Assembly (NCBI GenBank): GCA_000155435.1
Contig: DS990263.1
Coordinates: 484,300 to 548,299 of the forward strand
Direction of reading: 5' to 3'
Origin: Clostridiales bacterium 1_7_47FAA
GTDB taxonomy: Bacteria > Bacillota > Clostridia > Lachnospirales > Lachnospiraceae
Length of the DNA: 64,000 nucleotides
Of this stretch, positions 41,220-50,383 are shown one piece after another (positions within the stretch are counted from its first letter, which is position 1; the number at the start of each line of letters is the position of its first letter). A program made the position numbers and the translations under genes. Below the pieces are notes generated by a model. It was not told where the DNA came from, searched no databases, and saw only the letters and a program-made list of their open reading frames with translations.

Positions 41220-43346
41220 GTCCAACACCGCCTTATCCTTCCTGACTACCAGGCCGCTGCCGCCTGCATGCTTCACATCCTCCACCATACTCACAAGAAG
41301 AAGTGGCGCGGGCTGTCCCGGGTCCGCTGTATACACGGCAAACCATCCCAGCTCCGTTCCGCTGGTATCGGTCTTGGATGCCTTGATTTCCGCTGTCCCT
41401 GTCTTGCCTGCCAGCGTAAGGTCCTCCCTGTACGCGGCCCGTCCCGTGCCTTCCGGTGAAGACACCACCTGCTTCATGGCATTTTCAATCCTGTCTGTGA
41501 TTTCAGGTGTAAATACACCAGGAAGCCACACCTCCGGTTCCATGTCTTTGTCATGGACCAGCCGGGGTTTCATCACATTTCCCTTATTGGGGAACATGGT
41601 ATAGAGGGAGGCCAGATGGATTGGATTGACCAGTACCTGGCCCTGCCCGTAACCGCTGTCCGCCAGCTGGATTTCCGTCACAATGCGCTCCATATTGGAA
41701 TATTGGGATTGGGCCACGGCGATTTCAAAGGGAAGGTCCTGGTTAAAGCCCAGGCGGTCAAGTCCGGAGGCAAACGCATCATATCCGGTTTCCAGTGCGG
41801 CCTTTGCAAAGTAAATGTTGTCGGACAGCACCATGGCGTGTTCCAGTGTGGCCGGGTTGGTGTTGTGGAGGGTGGTGACATGATAATTCCCCCAGCTTTC
41901 GTCCTTTTGCCAGCTCAGCCCCTCTTCCCCATAATCACGGTCCGGGTCCAGGGTTCCTGCATCCAGACCGATGGCGCCCGTTATGGGCTTAAAGGAGGAA
42001 CCGGGAGCAAACCTCTGCCTGAAACGGTTCAGCAGCGGATTGCGCCCATCCCCGTTCAGCGCGTCCCACTTTTCCTGGGACATACCCAGTATGAAATCAT
42101 TGTTGTCATAGGACGGCGTGCTCACAAGGGCCAGTACCTCGCCGGTATAAGGATTCATGGCAACAGAACAGCTTTTATCCTCCTTAAATGCCTGATATAT
42201 GGCGCTTTGAAGACCGCTGTCTATGGTAAGGGTAATGTTCCTGCCGTCCTGCTTGGGGATGGCTGCCAGCACCCGGTTCATGGAACCGTCTTCCCGGATG
42301 ATGGCAACCGTGCATCCGTTGGTGCCCCGCAGTTCATTTTCAAACAGGGCCTCCATGCCGCTCCGCCCGATGACACTGTCAGTCAGATATCCTTCCCCGG
42401 CATGTTTTTCCAGGTCCTCTGCCGTCACGTTCTGTACATATCCAATCAGATGGGAGGCCTGCTCCCCAAGGGGATAGGAACGGACCGGCGTATCCGTAAT
42501 CATGATGCCGGGTATGGTCAGAAGCTCATCCTGAAGGGCGCGGTCCTGCAGGTTCTCCTCACTTGGCGCCCCGGACTTAAGATTCAGCTCATCTACCTTT
42601 TTAAGCGTCTTTAAGGGTACCAGGGAATCGCCTTTCACCCATTTCGCGCCAAGCTTTTTTTCAATGCCCTCCGTGGAAATTCCCAGGAGGGATGAAAGGT
42701 GCTCCATGTCTTGGCCAGGCTCGGCGCTCATCTTTCCAGGAACAAGGCCAACCAGGGATGCGGCGCCCCTGCCTGCCAGAAGCGTTCCGTTCCTGTCATA
42801 GATTTCCCCGCGTTCCGCCTTTTCCGTATACACCCGGACCTTATCTGTCTTGCTGAACTCAGGAAATATGACCCGGTCATTCCAGGACATATGGTAATAT
42901 CCCTCCTCATCCCTTACAAAGGTCACCTGATTGGGGAATGAGACTGCACCTGCCACTGTATCCAGGCTCATCTGGTAATTCACCACGGCAATATTTTCCT
43001 GCGGCTCCTCCACGCTTTTGATGTCAGCCTGGATATGGGCGGCCTCAATGCCTTCATATATGTTCTGATTGCGCGAAACAAAATCCTCCAGGCTTATCTC
43101 CCGGCGGCTCTGGTCATCCAGCATACCGTACATTTCCCCATAACTGCCCTGGGACAGGAAGGAGACGTACCGGACAAACAGTTCATCCGGCTTTGGGATG
43201 GCTGCCTGATTCCTTGCCTGTATATAATAATAAGATGCGCCGCCCATGCCGGCACCTGCCAGTACAATCAGCACAAGGGCCAGTATGAGTCCCTTCCCGC
43301 CTCTTCTTCCTCTCCGGCGGGTCCGTCTTTTCCTGCTTCCTGTCAT
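41193..43346 (-). CDS. Class B penicillin-binding protein (transpeptidase) with MecA-type N-terminal domain
   Basis: A 717-residue membrane-anchored enzyme that cross-links peptidoglycan. A very basic N-terminus (SRKRRTRRRGRRGGK) and one membrane helix (about 20-42) are followed by an NTF2-like MecA_N domain (about 50-165), a dimerisation domain (about 170-345) and the transpeptidase domain. The catalytic motifs are intact: SSFK in APGSSFKPITG (nucleophile about Ser 455), SDN in VLSDNIYF, and KTGT in LAGKTGTAEI. The MecA_N domain is shared with low-affinity PBPs such as PBP2a and PBP3-type proteins, so reduced beta-lactam affinity is possible but cannot be judged from sequence. Translationally coupled to the membrane protein gene upstream. 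Confidence 0.93.
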   Translation of the reverse strand: MTGSRKRRTRRRGRRGGKGLILALVLIVLAGAGMGGASYYYIQARNQAAIPKPDELFVRYVSFLSQGSYGEMYGMLDDQSRREISLEDFVSRNQNIYEGIEAAHIQADIKSVEEPQENIAVVNYQMSLDTVAGAVSFPNQVTFVRDEEGYYHMSWNDRVIFPEFSKTDKVRVYTEKAERGEIYDRNGTLLAGRGAASLVGLVPGKMSAEPGQDMEHLSSLLGISTEGIEKKLGAKWVKGDSLVPLKTLKKVDELNLKSGAPSEENLQDRALQDELLTIPGIMITDTPVRSYPLGEQASHLIGYVQNVTAEDLEKHAGEGYLTDSVIGRSGMEALFENELRGTNGCTVAIIREDGSMNRVLAAIPKQDGRNITLTIDSGLQSAIYQAFKEDKSCSVAMNPYTGEVLALVSTPSYDNNDFILGMSQEKWDALNGDGRNPLLNRFRQRFAPGSSFKPITGAIGLDAGTLDPDRDYGEEGLSWQKDESWGNYHVTTLHNTNPATLEHAMVLSDNIYFAKAALETGYDAFASGLDRLGFNQDLPFEIAVAQSQYSNMERIVTEIQLADSGYGQGQVLVNPIHLASLYTMFPNKGNVMKPRLVHDKDMEPEVWLPGVFTPEITDRIENAMKQVVSSPEGTGRAAYREDLTLAGKTGTAEIKASKTDTSGTELGWFAVYTADPGQPAPLLLVSMVEDVKHAGGSGLVVRKDKAVLDAWLPVAPQ

Positions 43347-44168
43347 TTAATGCCTCCCATGGTTTTTATCGTCATAGAGGAGGTAGCGGACCAATATAAG
43401 GCCCAGTCCTCCGACAATCCCTATTAATACATACAGAAGTCCCATTTCTGCCGTGCCTTTTCCGCCGCCCCATCCCTGGCTTATGGAAGGATCCTTAAAT
43501 TGGCGGGTGATATCATTTCCATCCCTGTCCAGCAGCTGGATTTCCTTTGCAGAAAGGCGGATCTGTGCATTATCCTTAAGGCCCAGTTCTTCCCGCACTT
43601 CCTTAAGGTCCTTGAGCCATAGGAAATCCGGTTCTTCTATCTGATAAATCTGCTCATAGGACGTTTCCGCCCCAGTACCTTCCTCTGATGTTATATAGGT
43701 AATCCGGAACGCGTCCATATCCTGGCAGTCATCGCCTGCCAGCGCCAGCAGTTCCATATCGCCTCCCTTAACCCGCAGCTGTTCCGCATGGATTCCAGCG
43801 GTGTATGGAAACGGACTGAGACTTGCATCCACCGGACGGTATCTGCCGTTGATTCCCCGTATCAGATGGACGAGGCCATGAATGTTATCCTGGTCCCCGG
43901 CACCGTAGAAAATGAAAAGATGTTTATTTACTTTCCGTGACGCAATCACACGCAGCGGGTCACCGGGCCGGACCGAATGGCGGCTGTTGTTCCCAGCGGT
44001 ATCTGTTATATAATCAGCAACCGCCTCCTTCTGTCCCTTGGCAGTATCGGCATAATGAAATTCCGAATCATACAGCGCCCATATGATGATAAGGGTGACC
44101 ACCGCGGTAATGGCGGCAAGAAGACGCCGGAACCTGTTATCCGGTTGTCTGTTAGTGGATTCAGTCAT
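43347..44168 (-). CDS. Membrane protein coupled to the penicillin-binding protein gene
   Basis: A 273-residue protein with a helix near each end (about 17-35 and 242-262) and an external domain of about 200 residues between them. The external part has no recognised signature; it includes HLIRGINGRYRPVDASLSPF and LSAKEIQLLDRDGNDITRQF. The end GLILVRYLLYDDKNHGRH is basic and cytoplasmic. Its stop is adjacent to the start of the PBP gene, so the two proteins are probably made in equal amounts and may act together in wall synthesis or its regulation. Function not known. Confidence 0.75.
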   Translation of the reverse strand: MTESTNRQPDNRFRRLLAAITAVVTLIIIWALYDSEFHYADTAKGQKEAVADYITDTAGNNSRHSVRPGDPLRVIASRKVNKHLFIFYGAGDQDNIHGLVHLIRGINGRYRPVDASLSPFPYTAGIHAEQLRVKGGDMELLALAGDDCQDMDAFRITYITSEEGTGAETSYEQIYQIEEPDFLWLKDLKEVREELGLKDNAQIRLSAKEIQLLDRDGNDITRQFKDPSISQGWGGGKGTAEMGLLYVLIGIVGGLGLILVRYLLYDDKNHGRH

Positions 44169-44322
44169 GATACGCTCCCTCCCTGCGGTTGTTTTTCCTG
44201 AAATGTACAGGTATAGTATACTATATCCGCGGATGGGAGTTATTAAATATTTATTGTGATTTATCAGCTATTTTTCTGTACTGGTCCGGGGAATGTCCGG
44301 GGATGTCTGTTGTCCGGCGGGT

Positions 44323-45045
44323 TTAGCCCAGCATGCGATGGCATACCCGTTCCATACAGGCGCGGGAAATCCCGCATCCTTCCAGAAAACCTTTTATCCC
44401 ATGGGGGCAGGATGCAATATGATCATAAGCTTTGTCAATATCCTCTGCATCTGACCTGACCAGGTAGTGGTATCCGTTCTGGCTCAGATAGGCAAACTGA
44501 GGGTTCCTGGTCAGATTCGTGAATGACTGCATGTAATTTGTCTCGCAGTCCTGTCTGTCAACACCTGTCAGCATCAGCAGCATTAAAGCCAGGACCCCTG
44601 TCCTGTCCTTCCCTGCCGTACAGTGAAAGAGGATACAGCCATCCGGGGCCTCATCCATCTGCCGGAACAGCTGTCGGATCACATCCTTGCGTTCCAGCAG
44701 GGAGAGATAAAGGCTGCCTAAATCCTGCAGGCTGTCTAATGCCCCTGCCTGCCCTTCCGGCGAAATGTCCGCCTCCATGAACGGGATATGGCAGTACAGG
44801 ATGCTATCCAGCAGTTCCTGGCTGTCAGGCCGTTTTTCAGTCTCCCCCGGGCTTCGCAGGTCAATTACCGTTGAAAGGCCGTAAGCCAGCAGCATTTCCC
44901 TGTCCTCTGCAGTCAGGCCGGACAGCTGGTCCGACCTTAAAAACGCGTGCCACGCAGTCTGATGCCCGTCCATTGCAGGCAGTCCTCCTAATTCCCGTAC
45001 ATTCTGTGCCCCTTTTAATGGGAGCCTGATCCAATTCCGATTCAT
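44323..45045 (-). CDS. Protein tyrosine/serine phosphatase
   Basis: A 240-residue enzyme with the phosphatase loop HCTAGKDRTGVLALML (Cys-x5-Arg, catalytic Cys about 141) and an N-terminal NVRELGGLPAMDG motif typical of the bacterial Y_phosphatase3 family (LipA/PtpB-like). ThvIDLRSPGETEKRP follows at about 55-70. Such enzymes remove phosphate from tyrosine or serine/threonine, or from phosphoinositides. There is no signal peptide, so it is cytoplasmic. It is alone in its transcription unit; the physiological substrate is unknown. Confidence 0.9.
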   Translation of the reverse strand: MNRNWIRLPLKGAQNVRELGGLPAMDGHQTAWHAFLRSDQLSGLTAEDREMLLAYGLSTVIDLRSPGETEKRPDSQELLDSILYCHIPFMEADISPEGQAGALDSLQDLGSLYLSLLERKDVIRQLFRQMDEAPDGCILFHCTAGKDRTGVLALMLLMLTGVDRQDCETNYMQSFTNLTRNPQFAYLSQNGYHYLVRSDAEDIDKAYDHIASCPHGIKGFLEGCGISRACMERVCHRMLG

Positions 45046-45119
45046 ATTCCTCTCTTCTCCTCCATGTAATCCGTAACAATGATATCATCTAACATGCAAA
45101 CGCCGTCCTTCCATTCCTG

Positions 45120-46565
45120 TCATATCACGCTGCTGCCAGCAGTCCTTACCTTGCGAACCTTCCCCTTGATGGTCTTTGTCTGAAGCTGCTCCAGCACCAT
45201 GGGGCCTTTCCTGTTGAGTATCTCCACATAAGTAAGACTTTCCCTGATATCGATGATCCCGATATCCTCTGCCTCCACCCCGTCAATGCTGCATATGGTT
45301 CCAACGATATCCCCTGTCCGCATCTTGGATTTCCTGCCGCCCCCAATGGACAGGCGCAGGATGGAATGGTTCAGGGCTGCGTCCTTACCTGCTTTGGGCT
45401 CTGCTTTTTTCCGTTGGAGTGCCCAGAATTCCTTTTCCTCTGCCTGGTCCGGTTCGGGGAGGGGGTTGACCGGCAGGGTGGTTTCCATATACTCTTCTAC
45501 TTTTTTAAGCATCCTCAGTTCATCCTCAGTCACAAGGCTGACTGCCCGTCCGGACTGCCCGTTCCTGCCGGTGCGGCCAATCCGGTGCACATAGGTCTCG
45601 CGCCCTGTCGGGAAATCATAGTTCACCACCAGGGAAATGCCTTCAAAGTCAACGCCCCTGGCAGCCACATCCGTGGCAATCAGGTAGCGGAACCCGCCAC
45701 GGCGGAACGCGTCCACATGCTTAAGCCTCTCCGCCTGCTCCATTTCCCCGTGGATCATACCGCAGAAAATACGGTCCCTGCGCAGCTTCTGGAACAGCAC
45801 ATTGACCATTTCCCTGGTTCCGCAGAATATCATGCAGCTGTCCGGGTTTTCCTTTATGAGTATGTTCTTAAACGCGTTGTATTTATTTTCCTGCAAAACC
45901 TGATACACGGACTGTTGGGTTGCAGGCGGCACCTTAACCTCATCTTCCATGGAAATGAACACTGCTTCTGACACAGCCTCACCCATCAGTTCCCGCACCT
46001 GTCTGTCCAGGGTGGCTGAAAACAGGAAGGTGCTCCTGTCTTTTGGAAGCAGGGAGAGGATCTGCCGCACCTCATCCAGAAATCCCATGTCCAGCATCAG
46101 GTCCGCCTCGTCAATCACCAGGAAACGGACCTTTGAAAGGCAAAGGCTGCCCCTGCGCAGATGGTCCATGACCCGCCCCGGGGTGCCTGTCACGATATGG
46201 GATTTCTGTCTCAGGGTCTGGATCTGCTTATCAATAGGGAATCCTCCGAACACAGCCGGGACCTTCAGCCGCTTTTTCCTTCCCACGAGGAAGATCTCGC
46301 GGCTTACCTGTACGGCCAGCTCCCTGGTCGGTTCCAGTACAAGGGCCTGGGGAAGGTTTTCTTCCCAGACGGCCTGCTCACAGATAGGGACTGCAAAGGC
46401 CAGTGTCTTGCCTGTCCCGGTCTGGGAACGGGCGGCGATATCCTGTCCGTTAAGAGCCTTGGGGATTACGGCCTCCTGGATGGGCGTGGGCGTCGTGTAG
46501 CCCAGAAGTGTCAGCGCGTCAAGGATTGGCTGTGATAAATTATATGCTTCAAAGTTATTTGTCAT
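45120..46565 (-). CDS. DEAD-box RNA helicase with DbpA-type C-terminal domain
   Basis: A 481-residue helicase. The Q motif (about 10-35) is followed by motif I SQTGTGKT, Ia PTRELAVQ, Ib GTPGRVMDH, II DEAD in VIDEADLML, III SAT, IV CMIFCGTREM, V ATDVAARGVD and VI HRIGRTGRNG. The last 75 residues (SILRLSIGGGRKSKMRTGDIVG and on) resemble the RNA-binding domain of DbpA/YxiN, which directs the helicase to 23S rRNA hairpin 92 during large-subunit assembly. ATG 46565 is preferred over an upstream start at 46631, which would overlap the XRE gene. The spacing suggests cotranscription with the XRE gene. Confidence 0.92.
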   Translation of the reverse strand: MTNNFEAYNLSQPILDALTLLGYTTPTPIQEAVIPKALNGQDIAARSQTGTGKTLAFAVPICEQAVWEENLPQALVLEPTRELAVQVSREIFLVGRKKRLKVPAVFGGFPIDKQIQTLRQKSHIVTGTPGRVMDHLRRGSLCLSKVRFLVIDEADLMLDMGFLDEVRQILSLLPKDRSTFLFSATLDRQVRELMGEAVSEAVFISMEDEVKVPPATQQSVYQVLQENKYNAFKNILIKENPDSCMIFCGTREMVNVLFQKLRRDRIFCGMIHGEMEQAERLKHVDAFRRGGFRYLIATDVAARGVDFEGISLVVNYDFPTGRETYVHRIGRTGRNGQSGRAVSLVTEDELRMLKKVEEYMETTLPVNPLPEPDQAEEKEFWALQRKKAEPKAGKDAALNHSILRLSIGGGRKSKMRTGDIVGTICSIDGVEAEDIGIIDIRESLTYVEILNRKGPMVLEQLQTKTIKGKVRKVRTAGSSVI

Positions 46566-46585
46566 ATGGTCTGTTTGTCCTCTTT

Positions 46586-47314
46586 CTATAGTCCTCTGTT
46601 GTCCACTATCAACATGTTTAATTTCTGCCATTTCTGCAATTCCTTCCTGGTGATGAGGAGCTGCTGCTTAAAGCTTTCCGTGTGCTCCTGGGGCGTCAGG
46701 GTCACAAGGCATTTGAATGCACAGGGCATTAAGTCGGCGCTAGATATCCCGCACAGCAGCCCATCCGTGGAATCCCGGATTTCCAGGGGATTGAAGATAT
46801 AGAGCAGATCCTCCTCCAGGGCGTTGCACTGGTTCACAAAGGAAAAGCGTATGAGCATATCACTGTAGACCACCTTTCCAGTATAATATATCTCACTGCT
46901 TCTTCCCGTGGGCGTCACGGCGCTGATGGACAGGGTTGCCTCAAAGTTCCCCGGCGAGTTTTCCCTTTCATAAATATCGATGATTCCGTCCTTCAGCCGT
47001 TTATAACGGCCGTCATAAAAATAAAAATACAGCCGTTTGGCCTGGTAAAAGGGACTTTTGGCAGAATGGTTCAGGGGCTGCTTCGGGGTCTTTGGAACCG
47101 GCGGGCTAAAATCCATCAGCTGTCCCGGACTGACCATCAGCACATCCGCTATCTCAGACAGGGTCTCCACGTCCAGCGTAATCTCGCCATTTTCATATTT
47201 GCTCACACTGGCCCTGCTTTTGTGGATCAGGTCCGCCAGCTGCTGCAGGGTCAGTTCCCTGGCCTTCCTGTACATGCGGATGCGCCCGCCAATGTGTTCA
47301 TTGATTTTGCTCAT
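46586..47314 (-). CDS. XRE-family transcriptional regulator with C-terminal sensor-like domain
   Basis: A 242-residue protein. The N-terminal helix-turn-helix (about 8-65) is typical: LTLQQLADLIHKSRASVSKYENGEITLD. The C-terminal 150 residues are beta-rich (KRLYFYFYDGRYKRL, YYTGKVVYSDMLIRFSF) and probably bind a ligand or mediate assembly. It is transcribed divergently from a sodium-coupled symporter gene, with a perfect palindrome in between, so control of transporter expression is likely. The helicase gene follows 20 bases downstream. Confidence 0.88.
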   Translation of the reverse strand: MSKINEHIGGRIRMYRKARELTLQQLADLIHKSRASVSKYENGEITLDVETLSEIADVLMVSPGQLMDFSPPVPKTPKQPLNHSAKSPFYQAKRLYFYFYDGRYKRLKDGIIDIYERENSPGNFEATLSISAVTPTGRSSEIYYTGKVVYSDMLIRFSFVNQCNALEEDLLYIFNPLEIRDSTDGLLCGISSADLMPCAFKCLVTLTPQEHTESFKQQLLITRKELQKWQKLNMLIVDNRGL

Positions 47315-47420
47315 GATTCCTCCTGACCTATCCGGAAAGTTTCTTTAAAATATATTCTTGTCTGCATCTGATGCATCCAGTTTCCTATCATACACTATCT
47401 TCCCGGATAATTCTACTCTT

Positions 47421-47448
47421 AATAAACTTTTATGCGAAAAAGTTTATT
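47421..47448. promoter_or_regulatory. Palindromic operator between XRE regulator and symporter genes
   Basis: AATAAACTTTT (47421-47431) and AAAAGTTTATT (47438-47448) are perfect inverted copies with 6 bases between. A related half-site, GATAAACTATTT, lies about 60 bases further right, nearer to the symporter start. It is a candidate binding site for the XRE protein. Confidence 0.6.
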
Positions 47449-47555
47449 TTAATGAAACACGGACACATTTGATTTATAAAGCAATTCTGATAAACTATTT
47501 GAGGTTTTCCTTTTAGACAAGGAATCATAAAACATAAGAATAAACGGGGGATTTT

Positions 47556-48971
47556 ATGGATACCAAAAAGAAAAGCAGTTTCAGCGGCTCCATCGGATTT
47601 GTTTTATCCGCGGCCGGAAGTGCGGTTGGGGTGGGAAACATATGGCGCTTTCCCTATCTTGCAGCCAAGGACGGGGGCGGCCTGTTCTTAATCATCTATC
47701 TGGTCCTGGTGCTTACCTTTGGGTTTACGCTTCTGACCACGGACGTTGCCATTGGAAGGAAGACAAAGCAGAATGCGCTCAAGGCATTTGGGGCCATCAA
47801 CAAAAAATGGAATTTCCTGGGATATCTCACATTCCTGGTTCCTGCCCTGATCATGACCTACTATTCCGTAATCGGGGGCTGGGTCACGAAATACATTGTC
47901 ACTTACATGACTGCCAGGGGCGCGGAGGCGGCCCAGGACGGATACTTTACATCCTTCATCACCTCCAAGGCCTCTCCCATCTTTTTCATGCTGGTATTCC
48001 TGGCTGCAACCGCCTTTATCGTGTACCGGGGCGTGGAAAAAGGGATTGAGCAGTTTTCCAGGATCATCATGCCAGGATTGATTTTCATGATTGTGGGTAT
48101 TGCGCTTTTCTCACTTACCCTCAGGTACACGGATGGGAACGGGGTCACACGTACAGGACTTCAGGGACTGGGGGTATATATCATTCCCAGCCTGGATGGA
48201 ATCACCTTAAAGCGCTTCCTGGAAATCCTTCTGGACGCCATGAGCCAGCTGTTCTTTTCCTTAAGTGTTTCCATGGGCATCATGATCACATATGGTTCCT
48301 ATGTGAAAAAAGAGGTAAACCTGAACCGCTCCTTAAGCCAGATTGAATTTTTTGACACGGGTGTTGCATTCCTGGCCGGGCTTATGATCATTCCTGCCGT
48401 GTTCGTGTTCTCAGGAACCGAAGGCATGGCTTCCGGCCCAAGCCTGATGTTTGTGTCCCTGCCAAAGGTATTTAACGCCATGGGCCGGGCCGGCGCACTG
48501 ATTGGCCTTGTCTTCTTCATCATGGTGGCATTTGCGGCCCTGACCTCCTGTATCTCCATCATGGAGACGCTGGTTGCCAACTGCATGGAGCTGTTCCACA
48601 GGTCCCGCCGCCAGATGAGCCTGATTATTGCCGTTCTGTTCGCTGCCGCTGCCGCAGTCATCTGCATGGGATACAATATTTTTTACTTTGAAATGCCCCT
48701 GCCAAACGGACAGACCGCCCAGCTGCTGGATTTGATGGATTATATCAGCAACAGCTTCCTGATGCCGTTCATCTCATTGCTGACCTGTATCTTTGTGGGA
48801 TGGATCATCAAACCATCCTGGATTGACGAAGAGATGGAAGTAAATGGAAATGTATTCAGACGTAAGAAGATGTACGCATTTATGATACGCTATGTGACGC
48901 CTGTCATGATGGCGGTCCTGTTTTTACAGTCAGCAGGTATCTTTACCATGCTCCGCGGTTTATTTACATGA
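47556..48971 (+). CDS. Neurotransmitter:sodium symporter family transporter
   Basis: A 471-residue membrane protein with 11-12 helices. The N-terminal signature is clear: GFVLSAAGSAVGVGNIWRFPYL, of which GSAVGVGNIWRFPY is the family hallmark (unwound helix 1 with sodium ligands). It belongs to the SNF/NSS family, whose bacterial members such as LeuT and MhsT import amino acids with sodium. The substrate here cannot be deduced. It has its own transcription unit, divergent from an XRE regulator and ended by a strong terminator at 49034. Confidence 0.93.
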   Translation: MDTKKKSSFSGSIGFVLSAAGSAVGVGNIWRFPYLAAKDGGGLFLIIYLVLVLTFGFTLLTTDVAIGRKTKQNALKAFGAINKKWNFLGYLTFLVPALIMTYYSVIGGWVTKYIVTYMTARGAEAAQDGYFTSFITSKASPIFFMLVFLAATAFIVYRGVEKGIEQFSRIIMPGLIFMIVGIALFSLTLRYTDGNGVTRTGLQGLGVYIIPSLDGITLKRFLEILLDAMSQLFFSLSVSMGIMITYGSYVKKEVNLNRSLSQIEFFDTGVAFLAGLMIIPAVFVFSGTEGMASGPSLMFVSLPKVFNAMGRAGALIGLVFFIMVAFAALTSCISIMETLVANCMELFHRSRRQMSLIIAVLFAAAAAVICMGYNIFYFEMPLPNGQTAQLLDLMDYISNSFLMPFISLLTCIFVGWIIKPSWIDEEMEVNGNVFRRKKMYAFMIRYVTPVMMAVLFLQSAGIFTMLRGLFT

Positions 48972-49033
48972 TAAGGCGCGGCAGATATCCCGGACAGGGC
49001 AGTTAAAAGTTGATATGTATTAAAATCATTGAG

Positions 49034-49079
49034 AAAATCCAGGATTCCTGTGCCAAGGCAGGATTCCTGGATTTTCTTT
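49034..49079 (+). terminator. Rho-independent terminator of the symporter gene
   Basis: AATCCAGGATTCCTG (49036-49050) pairs with CAGGATTCCTGGATT (49059-49073) with one mismatch, followed by TTCTTTC. Confidence 0.8.
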
Positions 49080-49117
49080 CGTGTCATCGGTTCAGGGCCA
49101 TGTGCGGCCATGGATAT

Positions 49118-49366
49118 TTACATGAAAAATGAGATGACCGGGAACGCAATGGCTGCGATGATACAGGCAATGGCCTGACCATACTTTTCTTTATGGCAGC
49201 ATATCTTAGCGCTAATCAGTGGTGCTAATGAGAATAATAGACTATCCACCCAGTGATACTTTTCCGGATCAATAAGCCTTATGGTCATTGCGTGGTTTGC
49301 AAGCCCGTATACAATCAGGATTATGGCACACGCAGGAAGGAGCAGCGGACCAATCATTTTTTTCAT
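49118..49366 (-). CDS. Small membrane protein
   Basis: An 82-residue protein with three hydrophobic segments (about 4-21, 38-52 and 63-82) and a Cys pair in ISAKICCHKEKYG. ATG 49366 is preceded by AAAGGGGATG at a suitable distance. It lies just downstream of the signal peptidase gene and reads the same way. No family recognised. Confidence 0.65.
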   Translation of the reverse strand: MKKMIGPLLLPACAIILIVYGLANHAMTIRLIDPEKYHWVDSLLFSLAPLISAKICCHKEKYGQAIACIIAAIAFPVISFFM

Positions 49367-49426
49367 GGCTACATCCCCTTTCACGGCAGGAGTTGTGCAG
49401 GCATAAGCCTGTCAGTTATCGTGGTT

Positions 49427-49993
49427 TCACTGAATCTTCCCCATGTTGGGAAAATACCGGAACAGGACCTTGGCCTTTATCTCATCCTTTGTCACATATG
49501 GGTCCTCCCACCCACGTGCGTCAATGGAATGATTCCTGTTATCGCCAAGCATCAGGTAACAGTCCTCAGGCACTTCAAAGTGGTAGTCCTTTGAATCCAT
49601 GGCCTCCGGCAGATAGGACTCCTGAAGCGGTATGTCTGAACCGTTGATATAGACCTTGTCTTCCCGGATATCAACTGTCTCGCCAGGCAGGCCGATGACC
49701 CGCTTTACCAGCCGTGTCTTATCCTTTCCCGGCTCTGCCTTGTGGGTAAAGATGACAATGTCCCCCCGCTCCGGTGTGTTCCCGAAACGGTAGGAAAGCC
49801 TGGAACCAAGAATCCGGTCGCCTGTCATGATGGTATTTTCCATGGAAGCCGAGGGAACCCGGCTGTTTGCCACCACAAAGTTATTCAGGCAGAATGCGAT
49901 TACTGCCGCCACGATGATGATCTGAAGCCATTCCAGGATTTCCTTCTTCATGCCCTTTGGCTCCTGTTTGTCTGTATCTGTCTGTTTTTTCAT
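49427..49993 (-). CDS. lepB: Signal peptidase I
   Basis: A 188-residue type I signal peptidase that removes signal peptides outside the membrane. One N-terminal helix (about 20-40) is followed by the catalytic Ser in SRVPSASMENTI (box B), the general base Lys in TRLVKRVIGLPGETVDI (box D), and GDNRNHSIDARGW (box E). ATG 49993 with GAGGA upstream is chosen over GTG 50005. The single membrane helix is typical of Gram-positive enzymes. Confidence 0.95.
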   Translation of the reverse strand: MKKQTDTDKQEPKGMKKEILEWLQIIIVAAVIAFCLNNFVVANSRVPSASMENTIMTGDRILGSRLSYRFGNTPERGDIVIFTHKAEPGKDKTRLVKRVIGLPGETVDIREDKVYINGSDIPLQESYLPEAMDSKDYHFEVPEDCYLMLGDNRNHSIDARGWEDPYVTKDEIKAKVLFRYFPNMGKIQ

Positions 49994-50034
49994 GGTAATC
50001 CTCACATTATTTTTTAATCTTTAATACGGTGTGA

Positions 50035-50256
50035 CTATCCCTGCCTATGCTGCCGCCTGCCCCTCCTGACATCCATGACGATACAACCGGCCAGGGCGGC
50101 TGCCGAAACAACCGTCACAACCAATATGGCCCTGCCGTCAGGATTGGCCAGCCACCGTTCCCCGGCAAGCCGGTACCTGATATGGCAGCAGGCAAGGCCG
50201 TTAATGAAACACAGAAATGCAATCAATCCCCACAGACGCCATTTATTTGCCCTCAT
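50035..50256 (-). CDS. Small two-helix membrane protein
   Basis: A 73-residue protein with two membrane helices (about 8-25 and 43-60) and a very basic C-terminus (RRGRRQHRQG). AAAGGAGAGG precedes ATG 50256. It lies 41 bases upstream of lepB and could be cotranscribed. Function unknown. Confidence 0.65.
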   Translation of the reverse strand: MRANKWRLWGLIAFLCFINGLACCHIRYRLAGERWLANPDGRAILVVTVVSAAALAGCIVMDVRRGRRQHRQG

Positions 50257-50383
50257 AAGCCTCTCCTTTCGTGTGAATCCTGTGTTTTATGAAACAGAAT
50301 GGATAACTACTTTTATTCTAAGTTAGAAAGGAAAATATGGATAGTATATATTCTATTAAGATTTTATGACAAATCACACAGGA

